The position numbers were made by a program, and so were the translations under genes. 64,000 nt of DNA from JADKAV01 sp963733395 (GTDB taxonomy: Bacteria; Actinomycetota; Actinomycetes; S36-B12; UBA10799), in assembly GCA_963733395.1 (NCBI GenBank), contig CAVTCZ010000005.1:62001-126000 (forward strand), read 5' to 3'. The notes under the pieces are model-generated. The model saw only the letters and a list, made by a program, of their open reading frames with translations, was not told the DNA's origin and ran no database searches. Below are positions 53,146 to 61,594 of this stretch, piece after piece (position 1 is the stretch's first letter; each line of letters starts with the position of its first letter).

Positions 53146-54371
53146 TGCCGGCCATCCACTGGTTCCGCAGGGACCTGCGGGTGGCGGACAATCCGGCCCT
53201 GGCTGCGGCCGGTCCGGATGCGCACGCGGTGTTCATCCACGACCCGAAGTTGGCCGGTGTCGGCGCCGTGCGTTCTGAGTACCTGACCCGGGCGCTGGCG
53301 CAATTGTCGGCACAGCGCCCACTGACGGTGACCTCTGGTGACCCGGCTGCCGTCCTGGCGGCGTTGGCGCGCGAGCAGGGGGCCCGAACCGTCTTCTGCA
53401 CCGCCGACACCACGCCGTTCGCCGCGACCCGCGACGAGGCGGTGGCTCGGGCGTTGGCGGCCGAAGGCGTCGAATTGCGGGCCATCGACACCCCCTACGC
53501 CGTGCCACCGGGACAGTTGCGCAACCAGGCCGGTGCCGGGTTCCGGGTCTTCACCCCGTTCTACAAGGCGTGGTTGGCGCGGGGCTGGGCGTCGCCAGCC
53601 ACCCTCGAGCCTGGTGACGCCGCGCTGAGGCAGTGGCGGCAGTTCCGCGATGGGGGCTTGAGCAGTTATCGGTCCCACCGCGACACCCCGGGGGTGCCCG
53701 GCACGAGCCGGTTGTCGGCCGCGCTGCACTTCGGGCAGATCCACCCGCGCACGCTGCTGTCGGAGATCCCCGACCCGCACACCGATCCGTTCGCCAGGCA
53801 ACTGGCCTGGCGGGAGTTCTACGCCGATGTCCTGTGGCACCAGCCGCAGGCGGTGTGGTCGAGCCTGGACGCACGGTTCGACAGCGACATGGAGTACTCC
53901 CACGACGACCGGCACTTCCAGGACTGGACGCAGGGACGCACCGGCTACCCGTTCGTGGACGCGGGCATGCGGCAACTGCTCGCCGAGGGCTGGATGCACA
54001 ACCGCCTGCGGATGGTGACCGCCAGTTTCTTGATCAAGGACCTTCATCAGCCGTGGCAGCGGGGGGCGGCGTGGTTCCTGGAGCACCTGGTCGATGCCGA
54101 TGTGGCGAACAACCAGCTCGGCTGGCAGTGGGTCGCCGGCTGTGGCACCGACGCGGCGCCGTACTTCCGGGTCTTCAACCCGGTCACCCAGGGCCGGCGG
54201 TTCGACCCCGACGGGGACTACATCCGCCGGTACGTCCCGGAACTGGCCGAGGTTCCTGACCCGCATGAACCCGGCGTCCTCGCCGTCGACTACCCGGCCC
54301 CGATCGTCGACCACGCGCGGGAGCGGGAAGTGGCGCTGGCCCGCTTCCAGGCGCTCCCGCCCCGCAGTTGA
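53145..54371 (+). CDS. phrB: Deoxyribodipyrimidine photolyase
   Basis: 408 residues, ATG overlapping the ideR stop by one base. Cryptochrome/photolyase family, class I CPD type. N-terminal antenna domain (IHWFRRDLRVADNPAL). FAD domain with FGQIHPRTLL, LAWREFYADVL, TGYPFVDAGMRQL, WMHNRLRMVTASFL and DVANNQLGWQWVAG. Uses blue light to split pyrimidine dimers. Confidence 0.94.
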   Translation: MPAIHWFRRDLRVADNPALAAAGPDAHAVFIHDPKLAGVGAVRSEYLTRALAQLSAQRPLTVTSGDPAAVLAALAREQGARTVFCTADTTPFAATRDEAVARALAAEGVELRAIDTPYAVPPGQLRNQAGAGFRVFTPFYKAWLARGWASPATLEPGDAALRQWRQFRDGGLSSYRSHRDTPGVPGTSRLSAALHFGQIHPRTLLSEIPDPHTDPFARQLAWREFYADVLWHQPQAVWSSLDARFDSDMEYSHDDRHFQDWTQGRTGYPFVDAGMRQLLAEGWMHNRLRMVTASFLIKDLHQPWQRGAAWFLEHLVDADVANNQLGWQWVAGCGTDAAPYFRVFNPVTQGRRFDPDGDYIRRYVPELAEVPDPHEPGVLAVDYPAPIVDHAREREVALARFQALPPRS

Positions 54372-54392
54372 GTGAGTCACCCGGAGGCTAGA

Positions 54393-54515
54393 GCCGCGAG
54401 TGCTGCGCGGTTGCTGTTTTCGGGCCGCGAGTGCTGCGCGGTTGCTGTTTTCGGGCCCTGAAAACGACAACCGTGCACCACTCGCCCGGGGTGACCGACA
54501 ACGGCGCGACACTCG
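54393..54515. repeat. Inverted word array, family B (copy 1)
   Basis: A 31-bp unit (54393-54423) is repeated in tandem (54424-54454). Each holds CGAGTGCTGCGCGGTTGCTG. Two reverse copies follow: CGACAACCGTGCACCACTCG (54465-54484) and CGACAACGGCGCGACACTCG (54496-54515). Same forward-forward-reverse-reverse order as families A and C. Lies just upstream of the parA-like gene. Confidence 0.85.
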
Positions 54516-54556
54516 CCGGGAGCGCGAAGCGACCGGGGAAATGCCCTGATCAATGG

Positions 54557-54562
54557 CACAAT
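54557..54562 (+). promoter_or_regulatory. -10 box, leaderless start of the parA-like gene
   Basis: CACAAT, seven bases, ATG 54570. CACAATGA is also the -10 region of ideR. Confidence 0.5.
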
Positions 54563-54569
54563 GACGGCC

Positions 54570-55376
54570 ATGGACGCGCCGGTGGTCGCCGTGCTGAGCC
54601 TCAAAGGGGGTGTCGGCAAGACCACCGTGACGCTCGGATTGGCCAGCGCCGCGATGCACGAGGGGCGCCGGGTGCTGCTGGTGGATCTGGATCCGCAGGC
54701 CAACGCGACCGCCGGGCTGAACCTGGCGCAAACGCCCGAGTATTCGACCTCCGACGTGCTGTACGACGGGCGCGCCGGGGTGGCCCTCGATGCGATCGCG
54801 GGCAGCGGGTGGGGTCCGGAGGTGGACGTCATCGCCTCCGAACGCGCACTGGAGCACCGTGCCGTGCCCTCGGGGGCGGATCCGGTACGCCGACTGCAGC
54901 GGGCGCTGAAGGGGGTGGCCGGTCGCTACGACTTGATCCTGCTGGACTGTCCGCCGTCGCTGGGGGAGTTGACCCGCAACGCCCTGTTCGCGGCCAACCA
55001 GGCCGTGATCGTGACCGAGCCCTCCTACTTCGCAGTGCAGGGTGCCGAGCAGGCGGTGGAGGCCGTGCAGGTGGCCCGCGGTGAGGGCAACCCCAGCCTC
55101 ACAGTGGTGGCGATCGTGCCCAACCGCAGCCGCGCAACCCTGTCCGAGCATCGTTACCGTCTCGACGAGTTGCGCCACGTGTTCGGCGTGAAGGTCACAG
55201 AGCCGATCCCCGAGCGCACCGCCATCCAACAGGCACAGGGTGCAGGTGTCCCGATCCACGCCTGGAAGTCTGCAGGTGCCAGATCGGCGGCCCGCGCCTT
55301 CGACGATCTGCTCGGTCGGGTCGCCGACATCACCGGACGCACCGTCGCCGAACAACTCGCCCGGGAGGGCCGATGA
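54570..55376 (+). CDS. ParA/Soj-family ATPase (orphan)
   Basis: 268 residues from ATG 54570 (ATG 54561 also possible). Deviant Walker A LKGGVGKTTVTLGLAS with the signature Lys, Walker A' VDLDPQANAT, and Walker B ILLDCPPSLGELT. ParA ATPases bind DNA as ATP dimers and move plasmids, chromosomes or protein cargo. No parB or parS-like repeats are seen. The partner is probably the small basic protein encoded next, with which it overlaps by four bases. Confidence 0.88.
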   Translation: MDAPVVAVLSLKGGVGKTTVTLGLASAAMHEGRRVLLVDLDPQANATAGLNLAQTPEYSTSDVLYDGRAGVALDAIAGSGWGPEVDVIASERALEHRAVPSGADPVRRLQRALKGVAGRYDLILLDCPPSLGELTRNALFAANQAVIVTEPSYFAVQGAEQAVEAVQVARGEGNPSLTVVAIVPNRSRATLSEHRYRLDELRHVFGVKVTEPIPERTAIQQAQGAGVPIHAWKSAGARSAARAFDDLLGRVADITGRTVAEQLAREGR

Positions 55377-55678
55377 TCAACCCACCGCCACGCCCTGCGC
55401 TGCGCAAAGCGCCCGACTCCGACGTGCACCCGGTCGCACCGGTGCCCGCCGTTCCGCTGCCGGCACCGCGGACGGAGTTGCGCCCCGTGGTGGGTATCGG
55501 CGGTCGCACCTCCGACACGCTCGTGTCCCGCGGCCCCAAGAAGGCCAAGCGGGTCACGCTCGAGGTCAAGCTGCCCAAGCCGCTGGCGAAGTCGGCCAAG
55601 CGGGTGGCCAGAGTCCGCGGCGACCAGTTGGACGATGTGGTCGCCGCAGCCCTGCAGGGATACGTGGAGCGCGGTTAG
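55373..55678 (+). CDS. Small basic protein, possible ribbon-helix-helix partner of ParA
   Basis: 101 residues. A Pro/Ala-rich, probably disordered N-terminal half, then KRVTLEVKLPKPLAKSAK followed by QLDDVVAAALQGYVE. A strand and two helices in this order are typical of ribbon-helix-helix DNA-binding proteins such as ParG/CopG. The ATGA overlap with the ParA gene supports a functional pair. The RHH reading is inference. Convergent with pdxH, one base between the stops. Confidence 0.65.
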   Translation: MINPPPRPALRKAPDSDVHPVAPVPAVPLPAPRTELRPVVGIGGRTSDTLVSRGPKKAKRVTLEVKLPKPLAKSAKRVARVRGDQLDDVVAAALQGYVERG

Positions 55679-55679
55679 G

Positions 55680-56330
55680 TCAGGGCGCGAGCCGCTGGAC
55701 ACGCCACGACGCGGCATCGTCGAGGCCGCCATCGCCGCGGCGCACGAACCGCAGTCGGTCGTGCAAGCGCGATGGTTGACCCTGCCAGAACTCCATCGTG
55801 GTCGGACGTACGACGTACCCGCCCCAATCCTGGGGCCGCGGCACCTCGGCCGGGAACCGGGCCGTGGCGCCGTCCCAGTGGTCGCGCAGGTAGTCCCGGT
55901 CCGGGATGACGCGCGACTGCGGTGACGACCACGCACCCAGTTGGGCATCGCGGGGCCGGGATCCGAAGTAGGCGTCCGACTCCTCGTCGGACAGTCGCTG
56001 CGCCACCCCCGTGGCCCGGACTTGCCGGTGTTGTGGTTGCCAGTGGAAGCAGATCCCGACCTGCGGGTTCTGGTCGATCTGTCGGCCCTTGTCGGAGGCG
56101 AAGTTGGTGAAGAAGACGAAGCCGTCGGCGGTGACCTCCTTGCACAGGATCGTGCGCACGTGCGGCTGCCCGTTGGCGTCCACCGTGGCCACTGCCATGG
56201 CATTCGGTTCCTCGATGCCGGCGGCGTCGGCCTGAGCCAGCCAGAGCCGGAACTGTTCGAGCGGGGACTCGGCCAGGTCCGTCTCCAGCAGCGGCCCCGA
56301 TTGGTAGTCGATCCTGCGAATCTCGTTCAT
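55680..56330 (-). CDS. pdxH: Pyridoxamine 5'-phosphate oxidase
   Basis: 216 residues from ATG 56330. FMN enzyme that makes pyridoxal 5'-phosphate. Seen: PNAMAVATVDANGQPHVRT, FVFFTNFASDKGRQI, and the C-terminal WGGYVVRPTTMEFWQG with RLHDRLRFVRR. The upstream ATG at 56366 has no support; the chosen ATG matches the family. Confidence 0.93.
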   Translation of the reverse strand: MNEIRRIDYQSGPLLETDLAESPLEQFRLWLAQADAAGIEEPNAMAVATVDANGQPHVRTILCKEVTADGFVFFTNFASDKGRQIDQNPQVGICFHWQPQHRQVRATGVAQRLSDEESDAYFGSRPRDAQLGAWSSPQSRVIPDRDYLRDHWDGATARFPAEVPRPQDWGGYVVRPTTMEFWQGQPSRLHDRLRFVRRGDGGLDDAASWRVQRLAP

Positions 56331-56411
56331 TCCAGCCTCACCGCACCCTGTTCGCCTGTTGGCCACTAGGTTATTGACCGAAGCGGTCCTGACAAACGCT
56401 GGAGTGTGCAG

Positions 56412-57554
56412 ATGAGCGAATTCGTACCCGGGCTGGAAGGCGTCATCGCCTTCGAGACGGAGATCGCAGAGCCCGACAAAGAGGGCAGTTCGTTGCGGTA
56501 CCGAGGCGTCGACATCGAGGATCTGGTCGGCCGGGTTTCGTTCGGCAACGTCTGGGGGCTACTGGTCGACAACGAGTTCAACCCCGGATTGCCCCCGGCC
56601 GAGCCGTTCCCGATCCCCGTGCACTCCGGGGACGTGCGGGTGGACGTGCAGTCGGCGATCGCCATGCTGTCGCCGGCGTGGGGGCTGCGGCCGCTGCTGG
56701 ACATCGACGACGACACCGCCCGCGAGAACCTTGCCCACGTCTCGGTCATGGCCATGAGTTTCGTCGCCCAGTCCGCGCGCGGTCTGGGGCAGCCGATGGT
56801 GCCGCAGGCGGAGATCGACAAGGCGAAGACCATCGTCGAACGGTTCATGGTGCGCTGGCGCGGCGAGCCGGATCCCTCGCACGTGCAGGCGGTGGACGCC
56901 TACTTCGTGTCGGCAGCGGAGCACGGCATGAACGCCTCCACCTTCACCTCCCGGGTGATCGCCTCCACCGGCGCCGACGTGGCCGCGGCCATCTCGGGCG
57001 CGATGGGCGCCATGAGCGGCCCGCTGCACGGCGGCGCCCCGAGCCGGGTACTGGGGATGATCGAGGAGATCGAACGCAGTGGTGACGCCGACGCGTATGT
57101 GAAGGGCGTATTGGACCGTGGCGAGCGCCTGATGGGATTCGGTCACCGGGTCTACCGGGCGGAGGACCCCCGTGCCCGCGTCTTGCGGCGCACCGCCCGG
57201 GAGCTCAACGCCCCGCGCTACGAGGTCGCCCTGGCGCTGGAGCAGGCCGCGCTGTCCGAACTGCGCGCCCGGCGCCCGGATCGGGTGCTGGAGACCAACG
57301 TCGAGTTCTGGGCGGCCATCGTCCTGGACTTCGCAGAGGTCCCGGCACACATGTTCACGTCCATGTTCACCTGTGCCCGGCTCGCCGGGTGGAGCGCGCA
57401 CGTGCTCGAGCAGAAGACGACCGGCCGCTTGATCCGGCCCTCCGCCCGGTACGTGGGCCCGGCCCCGCGCCGCCCGGAGGACGTGCCGGGCTGGGACCCG
57501 GTCATGGTTGCGCCCAGCGGTTACCAACCCGAGGTCGGCTTCCGGGTGGAGTAG
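56412..57554 (+). CDS. Citrate synthase family protein (citrate synthase 2)
   Basis: 380 residues from ATG 56412; GTG codons just upstream are alternatives. Seen: EGSSLRYRGVDIEDL, GPLHGGAPSRVLGMIEEI with the catalytic His, GERLMGFGHRVYR with the second His, and LETNVEFWAAIVLDF with the Asp region replaced by F-A-E. Condenses acetyl-CoA with oxaloacetate. It is similar to the second citrate synthase of actinobacteria, so a 2-methylcitrate role cannot be excluded. Divergent from pdxH. Confidence 0.88.
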   Translation: MSEFVPGLEGVIAFETEIAEPDKEGSSLRYRGVDIEDLVGRVSFGNVWGLLVDNEFNPGLPPAEPFPIPVHSGDVRVDVQSAIAMLSPAWGLRPLLDIDDDTARENLAHVSVMAMSFVAQSARGLGQPMVPQAEIDKAKTIVERFMVRWRGEPDPSHVQAVDAYFVSAAEHGMNASTFTSRVIASTGADVAAAISGAMGAMSGPLHGGAPSRVLGMIEEIERSGDADAYVKGVLDRGERLMGFGHRVYRAEDPRARVLRRTARELNAPRYEVALALEQAALSELRARRPDRVLETNVEFWAAIVLDFAEVPAHMFTSMFTCARLAGWSAHVLEQKTTGRLIRPSARYVGPAPRRPEDVPGWDPVMVAPSGYQPEVGFRVE

Positions 57555-57570
57555 GGGTTCGGCGGCTCCT

Positions 57571-57628
57571 CGAGTGCTGCAAAGGTGCACAGACACGCCA
57601 GCGTGTCCATGCGCTATCGCGACACTCG
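57571..57628. repeat. Inverted word array, family B (short copy)
   Basis: CGAGTGCTGC (57571-57580) and its partner GCGACACTCG (57619-57628) flank a small hairpin GACACG-CCAG-CGTGTC. Same two words as the outer parts of the array at 54.4 kb. Confidence 0.6.
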
Positions 57629-57676
57629 GCGGAGTGACGGCGCGGGGTCGCGGAATTGCCCTCACGAGACCGCGTC

Positions 57677-57682
57677 TAGCCT
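57677..57682 (+). promoter_or_regulatory. -10 box, leaderless start of serC
   Basis: TAGCCT, six bases, GTG 57689. Confidence 0.6.
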
Positions 57683-57688
57683 GGGATC

Positions 57689-58808
57689 GTGAACGATCTG
57701 CAGATTCCCGCCGAACTGAAACCCGTCGACGGCCGCTTCGGGAGCGGCCCTTCGAAGGTGCGACGCCGAGCAAGTGGACGCGTTGGTCGCCATGGCCCCG
57801 ACGTACCTGGGGACCTCGCACCGCAAGCCGGGTGTGAAGAACCAGGTCAAGCGCCTGCGGCAGGGACTGCGGGACCTGTTCACGCTGCCCGAGGGCTACG
57901 AGGTCATCCTGGGCAACGGTGGCGCCACCGCTTTCTGGGACATCGCCACGTTCGGCCTCATCGAGGACCGTGGTCAGTTCCTGTCGTTCGGCGAGTTCGG
58001 CTCGAAGTTCGCCAAGGCCGCACGAATCGCACCGCACCTCGCAGAGCAGGACATCCGGACCTTCGAGCCCGGGACCGCCGGGCCGTTCGAACCCGCGGCT
58101 GGCTTCGACGTCTACGCCAGCCCGCACAACGAGACATCCACCGGTGTCGCGATCGAGGCGGTCCGACCGCAGGGTTCCGGTGACGCCCTGGTGATGTTCG
58201 ACGCCACCTCGGCCGCCGGTGGCCTGCCGGTCGTGGCGGAGGACTTCGACGTCTACTACTTCGCGCCGCAGAAGTGCTTCGCCTCCGACGGCGGCCTGTG
58301 GTTCGCCTTGATGTCACCGCGGGCGCTGCAGCGAGCCGCACGCATCAAGGAGGCCGGGCGTTGGATGCCGGCGTTCCTGGACATCAACATCGCCATCGAC
58401 AACTCGGTGCAGGAGCAGACCTACAACACCCCGGCCCTGGCCACGATCGCCCTGATGGCCGAACAGGTCGACTGGTTCAACGGCAACGGTGGCCTGAAGT
58501 GGACCACCGAACGGACCGCTCAGAGTTCGGGCATCCTCTACGACTGGGCGGAACGCACCGAGTACACCGCGCCCTACGTCGCCGACCCACACCTGCGCTC
58601 GGCCGTCGTCGGCACGATCGACTTCGCCGACTCTGTGGACGCCGCCGAGGTGGCGAAGGTCTTGCGCGCCAACGGCATCGTCGACGTGGAGCCCTACCGC
58701 AAGCTCGGTCGCAATCAGTTGCGGGTGGCGATGTTCCCGGCCGTGGAGCCGTCGGATGTGGCGGCGCTGACAGCCAGCATCGATTGGGTCGTCGAGCACC
58801 TCGGCTGA
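57689..58808 (+). CDS. serC: Phosphoserine transaminase, one frameshift
   Basis: About 372 residues after dropping one inserted base near 57762; this restores SGPSKVRAEQVDALVAMA. The N-terminus NDLQIPAELKPVDGRFGSGP matches actinobacterial SerC. Seen: EVILGNGGATAFWDIATF, DVYASPHNETSTG, VMFDATSAAGGLP, and the PLP-lysine region YYFAPQKCFASDGGLW. Converts 3-phosphohydroxypyruvate to phosphoserine in serine synthesis. Confidence 0.9.
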
Positions 58809-58846
58809 TCCGGCGGGTGCTGTCGGTCGGGGTGGCCAGCGCGACA

Positions 58847-58852
58847 TAGCCT
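58847..58852 (+). promoter_or_regulatory. -10 box, leaderless start of the gene at 58859
   Basis: TAGCCT, six bases, GTG. Confidence 0.6.
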
Positions 58853-58858
58853 GAGAGG

Positions 58859-59317
58859 GTGAGTGACTACCCGACCATGGCAATGCCTCCGGCACAGGAC
58901 CCGGAAGAGCCGACGCAGGAACCGAAGCCGTCGAAGTTGCCGATCATCATCGCGGTGATCGTGGCCATCGCGCTGGGCCTGGGCGCAGGCGCGCTGTGGG
59001 CCTCGCGTAGCAACACCGACGAACCGGAGCCGTCACCCTCGCCCACCCCGAGCGCGACCCGGTCCAGCGCATCGCCGTCGATGACCACGGTGGCCCCCAC
59101 GACCCAGGCGCCGACGACCGCCGCGCCGACCACGAGCGCACCGACCCCCACACAGACCACGGCCAGCCCGACGGCTACCTCCCCGAAGCCTTCGAAGTCG
59201 CCCAAGCCCACCAACACCATCACGGGACCGCCATTGGAGGAGGAAGTCGAGCCGACCGAGCCGGTGCCGTCGGCGGTGTCCGGTGAAGGCGGATTCGAAA
59301 CCGGCGGGGCTCCCTGA
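58859..59317 (+). CDS. Membrane-anchored Ser/Thr/Pro-rich protein
   Basis: 152 residues, GTG start. A short cytoplasmic part, one helix (LPIIIAVIVAIALGLGAGAL), then an extracellular stretch of about 100 residues almost only of Thr, Ser, Pro and Ala, as in wall-spanning stalks, with an acidic end. Function unknown; no folded domain is visible outside. Confidence 0.7.
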   Translation: MSDYPTMAMPPAQDPEEPTQEPKPSKLPIIIAVIVAIALGLGAGALWASRSNTDEPEPSPSPTPSATRSSASPSMTTVAPTTQAPTTAAPTTSAPTPTQTTASPTATSPKPSKSPKPTNTITGPPLEEEVEPTEPVPSAVSGEGGFETGGAP

Positions 59318-59319
59318 TC

Positions 59320-59406
59320 GTGGATCCTCGCACCCGTCGGACCGTGACCTTGGCCGTCCTCTTCGGCCTGGTGGTGTTGCTGGTGGTCCTGGCTGTCGTC
59401 CGATGA
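59320..59406 (+). CDS. Candidate 28-residue membrane miniprotein
   Basis: GTG 59320, two bases after the upstream stop, to TGA 59404-59406. VDPRTRRTVTLAVLF and then one hydrophobic helix ending in VVR. Basic start and single helix fit a small inner-membrane protein. Position next to the DUF2530 gene suggests translation by reinitiation. Not verified. Confidence 0.45.
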   Translation: MDPRTRRTVTLAVLFGLVVLLVVLAVVR

Positions 59407-59429
59407 TCCTCGCCCGTGGGTTCTAGTAG

Positions 59430-59435
59430 TACGGT
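59430..59435 (+). promoter_or_regulatory. -10 box before the DUF2530 gene
   Basis: TACGGT, six bases (CGGAGG), GTG 59442. Confidence 0.45.
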
Positions 59436-59441
59436 CGGAGG

Positions 59442-59675
59442 GTGGATGTGCAACCCCTGGATGAGGACGGCGTGCTGGCCGTGACGCTGGGCACCGTGGC
59501 CTGGCTCGTCGCGTTCGCCGTGCTGTACCTGTTCTTCCGGGACACGTTGCAGGCCCACGGGACCCAATGGTGGCTCACGGTGTGTCTGGTCGGTGCGGGG
59601 TTGGGCGTGGCCGGTCGCTGGTACACCGTCCGCCGTCGTGGCGCGTATCAGCAGGTGCGGGCATCGCATGACTGA
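59442..59675 (+). CDS. DUF2530 family small membrane protein
   Basis: 77 residues, GTG start. Two membrane helices (VAWLVAFAVLYLFFRDTL and QWWLTVCLVGAGLGVAGRWY) and a basic end (TVRRRGAYQQV). Family function unknown. In actinobacteria it commonly accompanies the DUF3027 gene, as here; the two overlap by eight bases. Confidence 0.8.
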   Translation: MDVQPLDEDGVLAVTLGTVAWLVAFAVLYLFFRDTLQAHGTQWWLTVCLVGAGLGVAGRWYTVRRRGAYQQVRASHD

Positions 59676-60703
59676 ACAGGACGAGGAGCTGGTGACGCTC
59701 GTCGTCGGCGAGCACGCCGTCGAGCCTGTGGCCGTCGAGCCCGAGCCCGAGGCCTGAGGCCGTCGAGCCCGAGGCCTGGCCGGTCGATGAGGTGTGCGCC
59801 GCAGCGGTCGACGTCGCCCGCAGTGCACTGCTCGAGGAGGCCGAACCCGCCCTGGTGGGTGAGCCCGTCGGGCAGGTGGCCGACGGCCCATTGGTGGTCA
59901 CGCACTACTTCGCCGGCTTCGTGCCCGGCTACACCGGTTGGCAGTGGGCCGTGACGGTCAGCCGTGCCCCCGACAGCGAGCATGTGACCGTCGACGAGAC
60001 GGCTCTACTGCCGGATGGGGATGCCCTGCTCGCCCCCGCGTGGGTGCCCTGGAAGCAGCGGGTGCAGTCCGGTGACCTCGGAGCCGGGGATGTCCTGGTC
60101 ACCGAACCGGACGACCCCCGGTTGATCCCCGGGTTGAGCGAGAACGACGAGCCAGAGCCGGACGACGACCTCAAGCCGGTCCAGTGGGAGTTGGGACTGG
60201 GCCGACCACGCATCCTCAGCCCGGAAGGCCGACGGGACGCGGCCCATCGCTGGTACCGGGAGGTGGGCCCGCGTGCCGCCATCGCCCGCGCCACCCACTT
60301 GAACTGCTCGAGTTGCGGTTTCCTGCTCACGATCGGGGGCCCACTGGGTCAGGCCTTCGGGGTGTGTGCCAACGGCTACTCGCCGGTGGATGGCCGGATC
60401 GTGGCCCTGACGTTCGGGTGTGGTGCCCACAGCGAGACGGTCCAGGTCCCTTCGGTGGCAGTGGCGGACACCGTCGTGGATGAGATGAGTTACGACGACC
60501 TCCGGGACGTCGAGGTGCCGCCCGAGGCAGCCGAACAGCCCACCGCGGATGCTCCTGCCGCGCAGGATGGTCCGGCCGAGGAGCCGACGGCAGAGGCGCC
60601 GGAGACCGAACCCGAAGCGCCCGGCGGCGCCCCGGAGACCGAACCCGAAGCGCCCGGCGGCGCCCCGGAGACCGACCAGCAGCAAGTGGAGGAGGACGCA
60701 TGA
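59668..60703 (+). CDS. DUF3027 family protein, one frameshift
   Basis: About 344 residues from ATG 59668 if one extra T near 59755 is dropped; otherwise a 29-residue ORF stops and the body would start at 59792. The core has FAGFVPGYTGWQWAVTVSR, LAPAWVPWKQRVQSGDLG and a probable metal site: LNCSSCGFLLTIGG, FGVCANGYSPVDG and FGCGAHSE. The tail ends in two near-perfect 11-residue repeats (PEAPGGAPETE). The function is unknown. Confidence 0.8.
60601..60666 (+). repeat. 33-bp tandem repeat in the DUF3027 gene
   Basis: Two identical 33-bp units (60601-60633 and 60634-60666), in frame, encoding 11 residues each of an acidic Pro/Gly tail. Confidence 0.8.
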
Positions 60704-61140
60704 AGAGGGTGGCAGGGGTCGTTCTGGCAGTGGCTGCGACGGCGGCACTGGCGTCCTGCGAGAAACCGCCGCCCGGGGTGACCGTGTTCACGGGCACCTC
60801 GTCGCAGCGGCTGGCCCCCACCTGCTTCAGCTGGGACGGCCAGATCAACGCCGAGGAGTGCATCACCCAGGCCGCGCAGAAGGCCGCCAGCGGTCAGACC
60901 AAGGCGTTGGACGTGGTCGCAGAGAACGTGGTGGGGATCAGCGTCGACCCGGCCATCGCCGAGCAGGGTTGGTACCCGTCGATCGCCGGCCAGCGGCTTA
61001 CGCAGGACAAGCTGACGACCACGTATTTCCGCTTCAGCTTCCCGCGCGTTCCCGCGTCGCCGGAGGGATACCCCTTGGCCGTGATCTCCGAGGGCGAGGA
61101 AAAGGGCGTGTGGGCCGTGCGGATGGACGTGCAGAACTAG
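60700..61140 (+). CDS. Small lipoprotein (DUF2771-like)
   Basis: 146 residues, ATG overlapping the DUF3027 stop. Signal MKRVAGVVLAVAATAALASC with the lipidated Cys at residue 20. Mature part: TVFTGTSSQRLAPTCFSWD, TTTYFRFSFPRVPASPEGY. Gene context (DUF3027 and a cold-shock gene) fits DUF2771 lipoproteins of actinobacteria. Its end overlaps the converging cold-shock gene by four bases. Confidence 0.7.
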   Translation: MKRVAGVVLAVAATAALASCEKPPPGVTVFTGTSSQRLAPTCFSWDGQINAEECITQAAQKAASGQTKALDVVAENVVGISVDPAIAEQGWYPSIAGQRLTQDKLTTTYFRFSFPRVPASPEGYPLAVISEGEEKGVWAVRMDVQN

Positions 61141-61517
61141 ACGTCGAGCTGGTCGGCCACCGCCCGCAGCAGGCGCGCGGTCTTGGCGGCCTTCGCGTCG
61201 TCGGGGTAGCGTCCGGCACGCAGTTGCCCGCCCACCGAATCCAGCAGTTTGATCAGGTCCTCCACGACCGGGCTCATCTGCTCGGCCGGTCGGCGACGAG
61301 CCTTCGCCACGCTCGTGCTCGGCTCCAGCACCGTCACCGACAGCGCCTGTTTGCCGCGCCTGCCATCGACCACCCCGAACTCGACCCGCGACCCGGGCCG
61401 CAGCGTCACGCCGGGCTCGAGCGCGCTGACGTGGACGAACACCTCGTCACCGTCCTCGGCGGCAAGGAAACCGAATCCCTTCTCGGTGTCGAACCACTTG
61501 ACTGTGCCGGATGGCAT
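61137..61517 (-). CDS. Cold-shock domain protein with C-terminal extension
   Basis: 126 residues. The N-terminal 67 are a cold-shock domain with RNP motifs GTVKWFDTEKGFGFLAAEDG and EVFVHVSAL. The C-terminal 60, with EQMSPVVEDLIKLLDSVGG, form a helical extension, also known in other actinobacterial members. Binds single-stranded nucleic acid. ATG 61517 has GGGAG upstream. Confidence 0.92.
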   Translation of the reverse strand: MPSGTVKWFDTEKGFGFLAAEDGDEVFVHVSALEPGVTLRPGSRVEFGVVDGRRGKQALSVTVLEPSTSVAKARRRPAEQMSPVVEDLIKLLDSVGGQLRAGRYPDDAKAAKTARLLRAVADQLDV

Positions 61518-61557
61518 GGGCGCTGCTCCCTGTCGCGATGTGTGAAAAGGCCAGTTT

Positions 61558-61574
61558 ACCGGGCCCGGCCCGGT
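61558..61574 (-). terminator. Hairpin between deoC and the cold-shock gene
   Basis: ACCGGGC (61558-61564) and GCCCGGT (61568-61574), 7-bp stem. Could end deoC transcripts. Confidence 0.35.
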
Positions 61575-61594
61575 GCTTCGGCGAGGTTGGAACC

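Noticed and set aside
59668..59757. A 29-residue peptide gene ending at the TGA at 59755-59757
   Set aside because: Dropping one T joins it smoothly to the DUF3027 body, so it is treated as the N-terminus of that protein.
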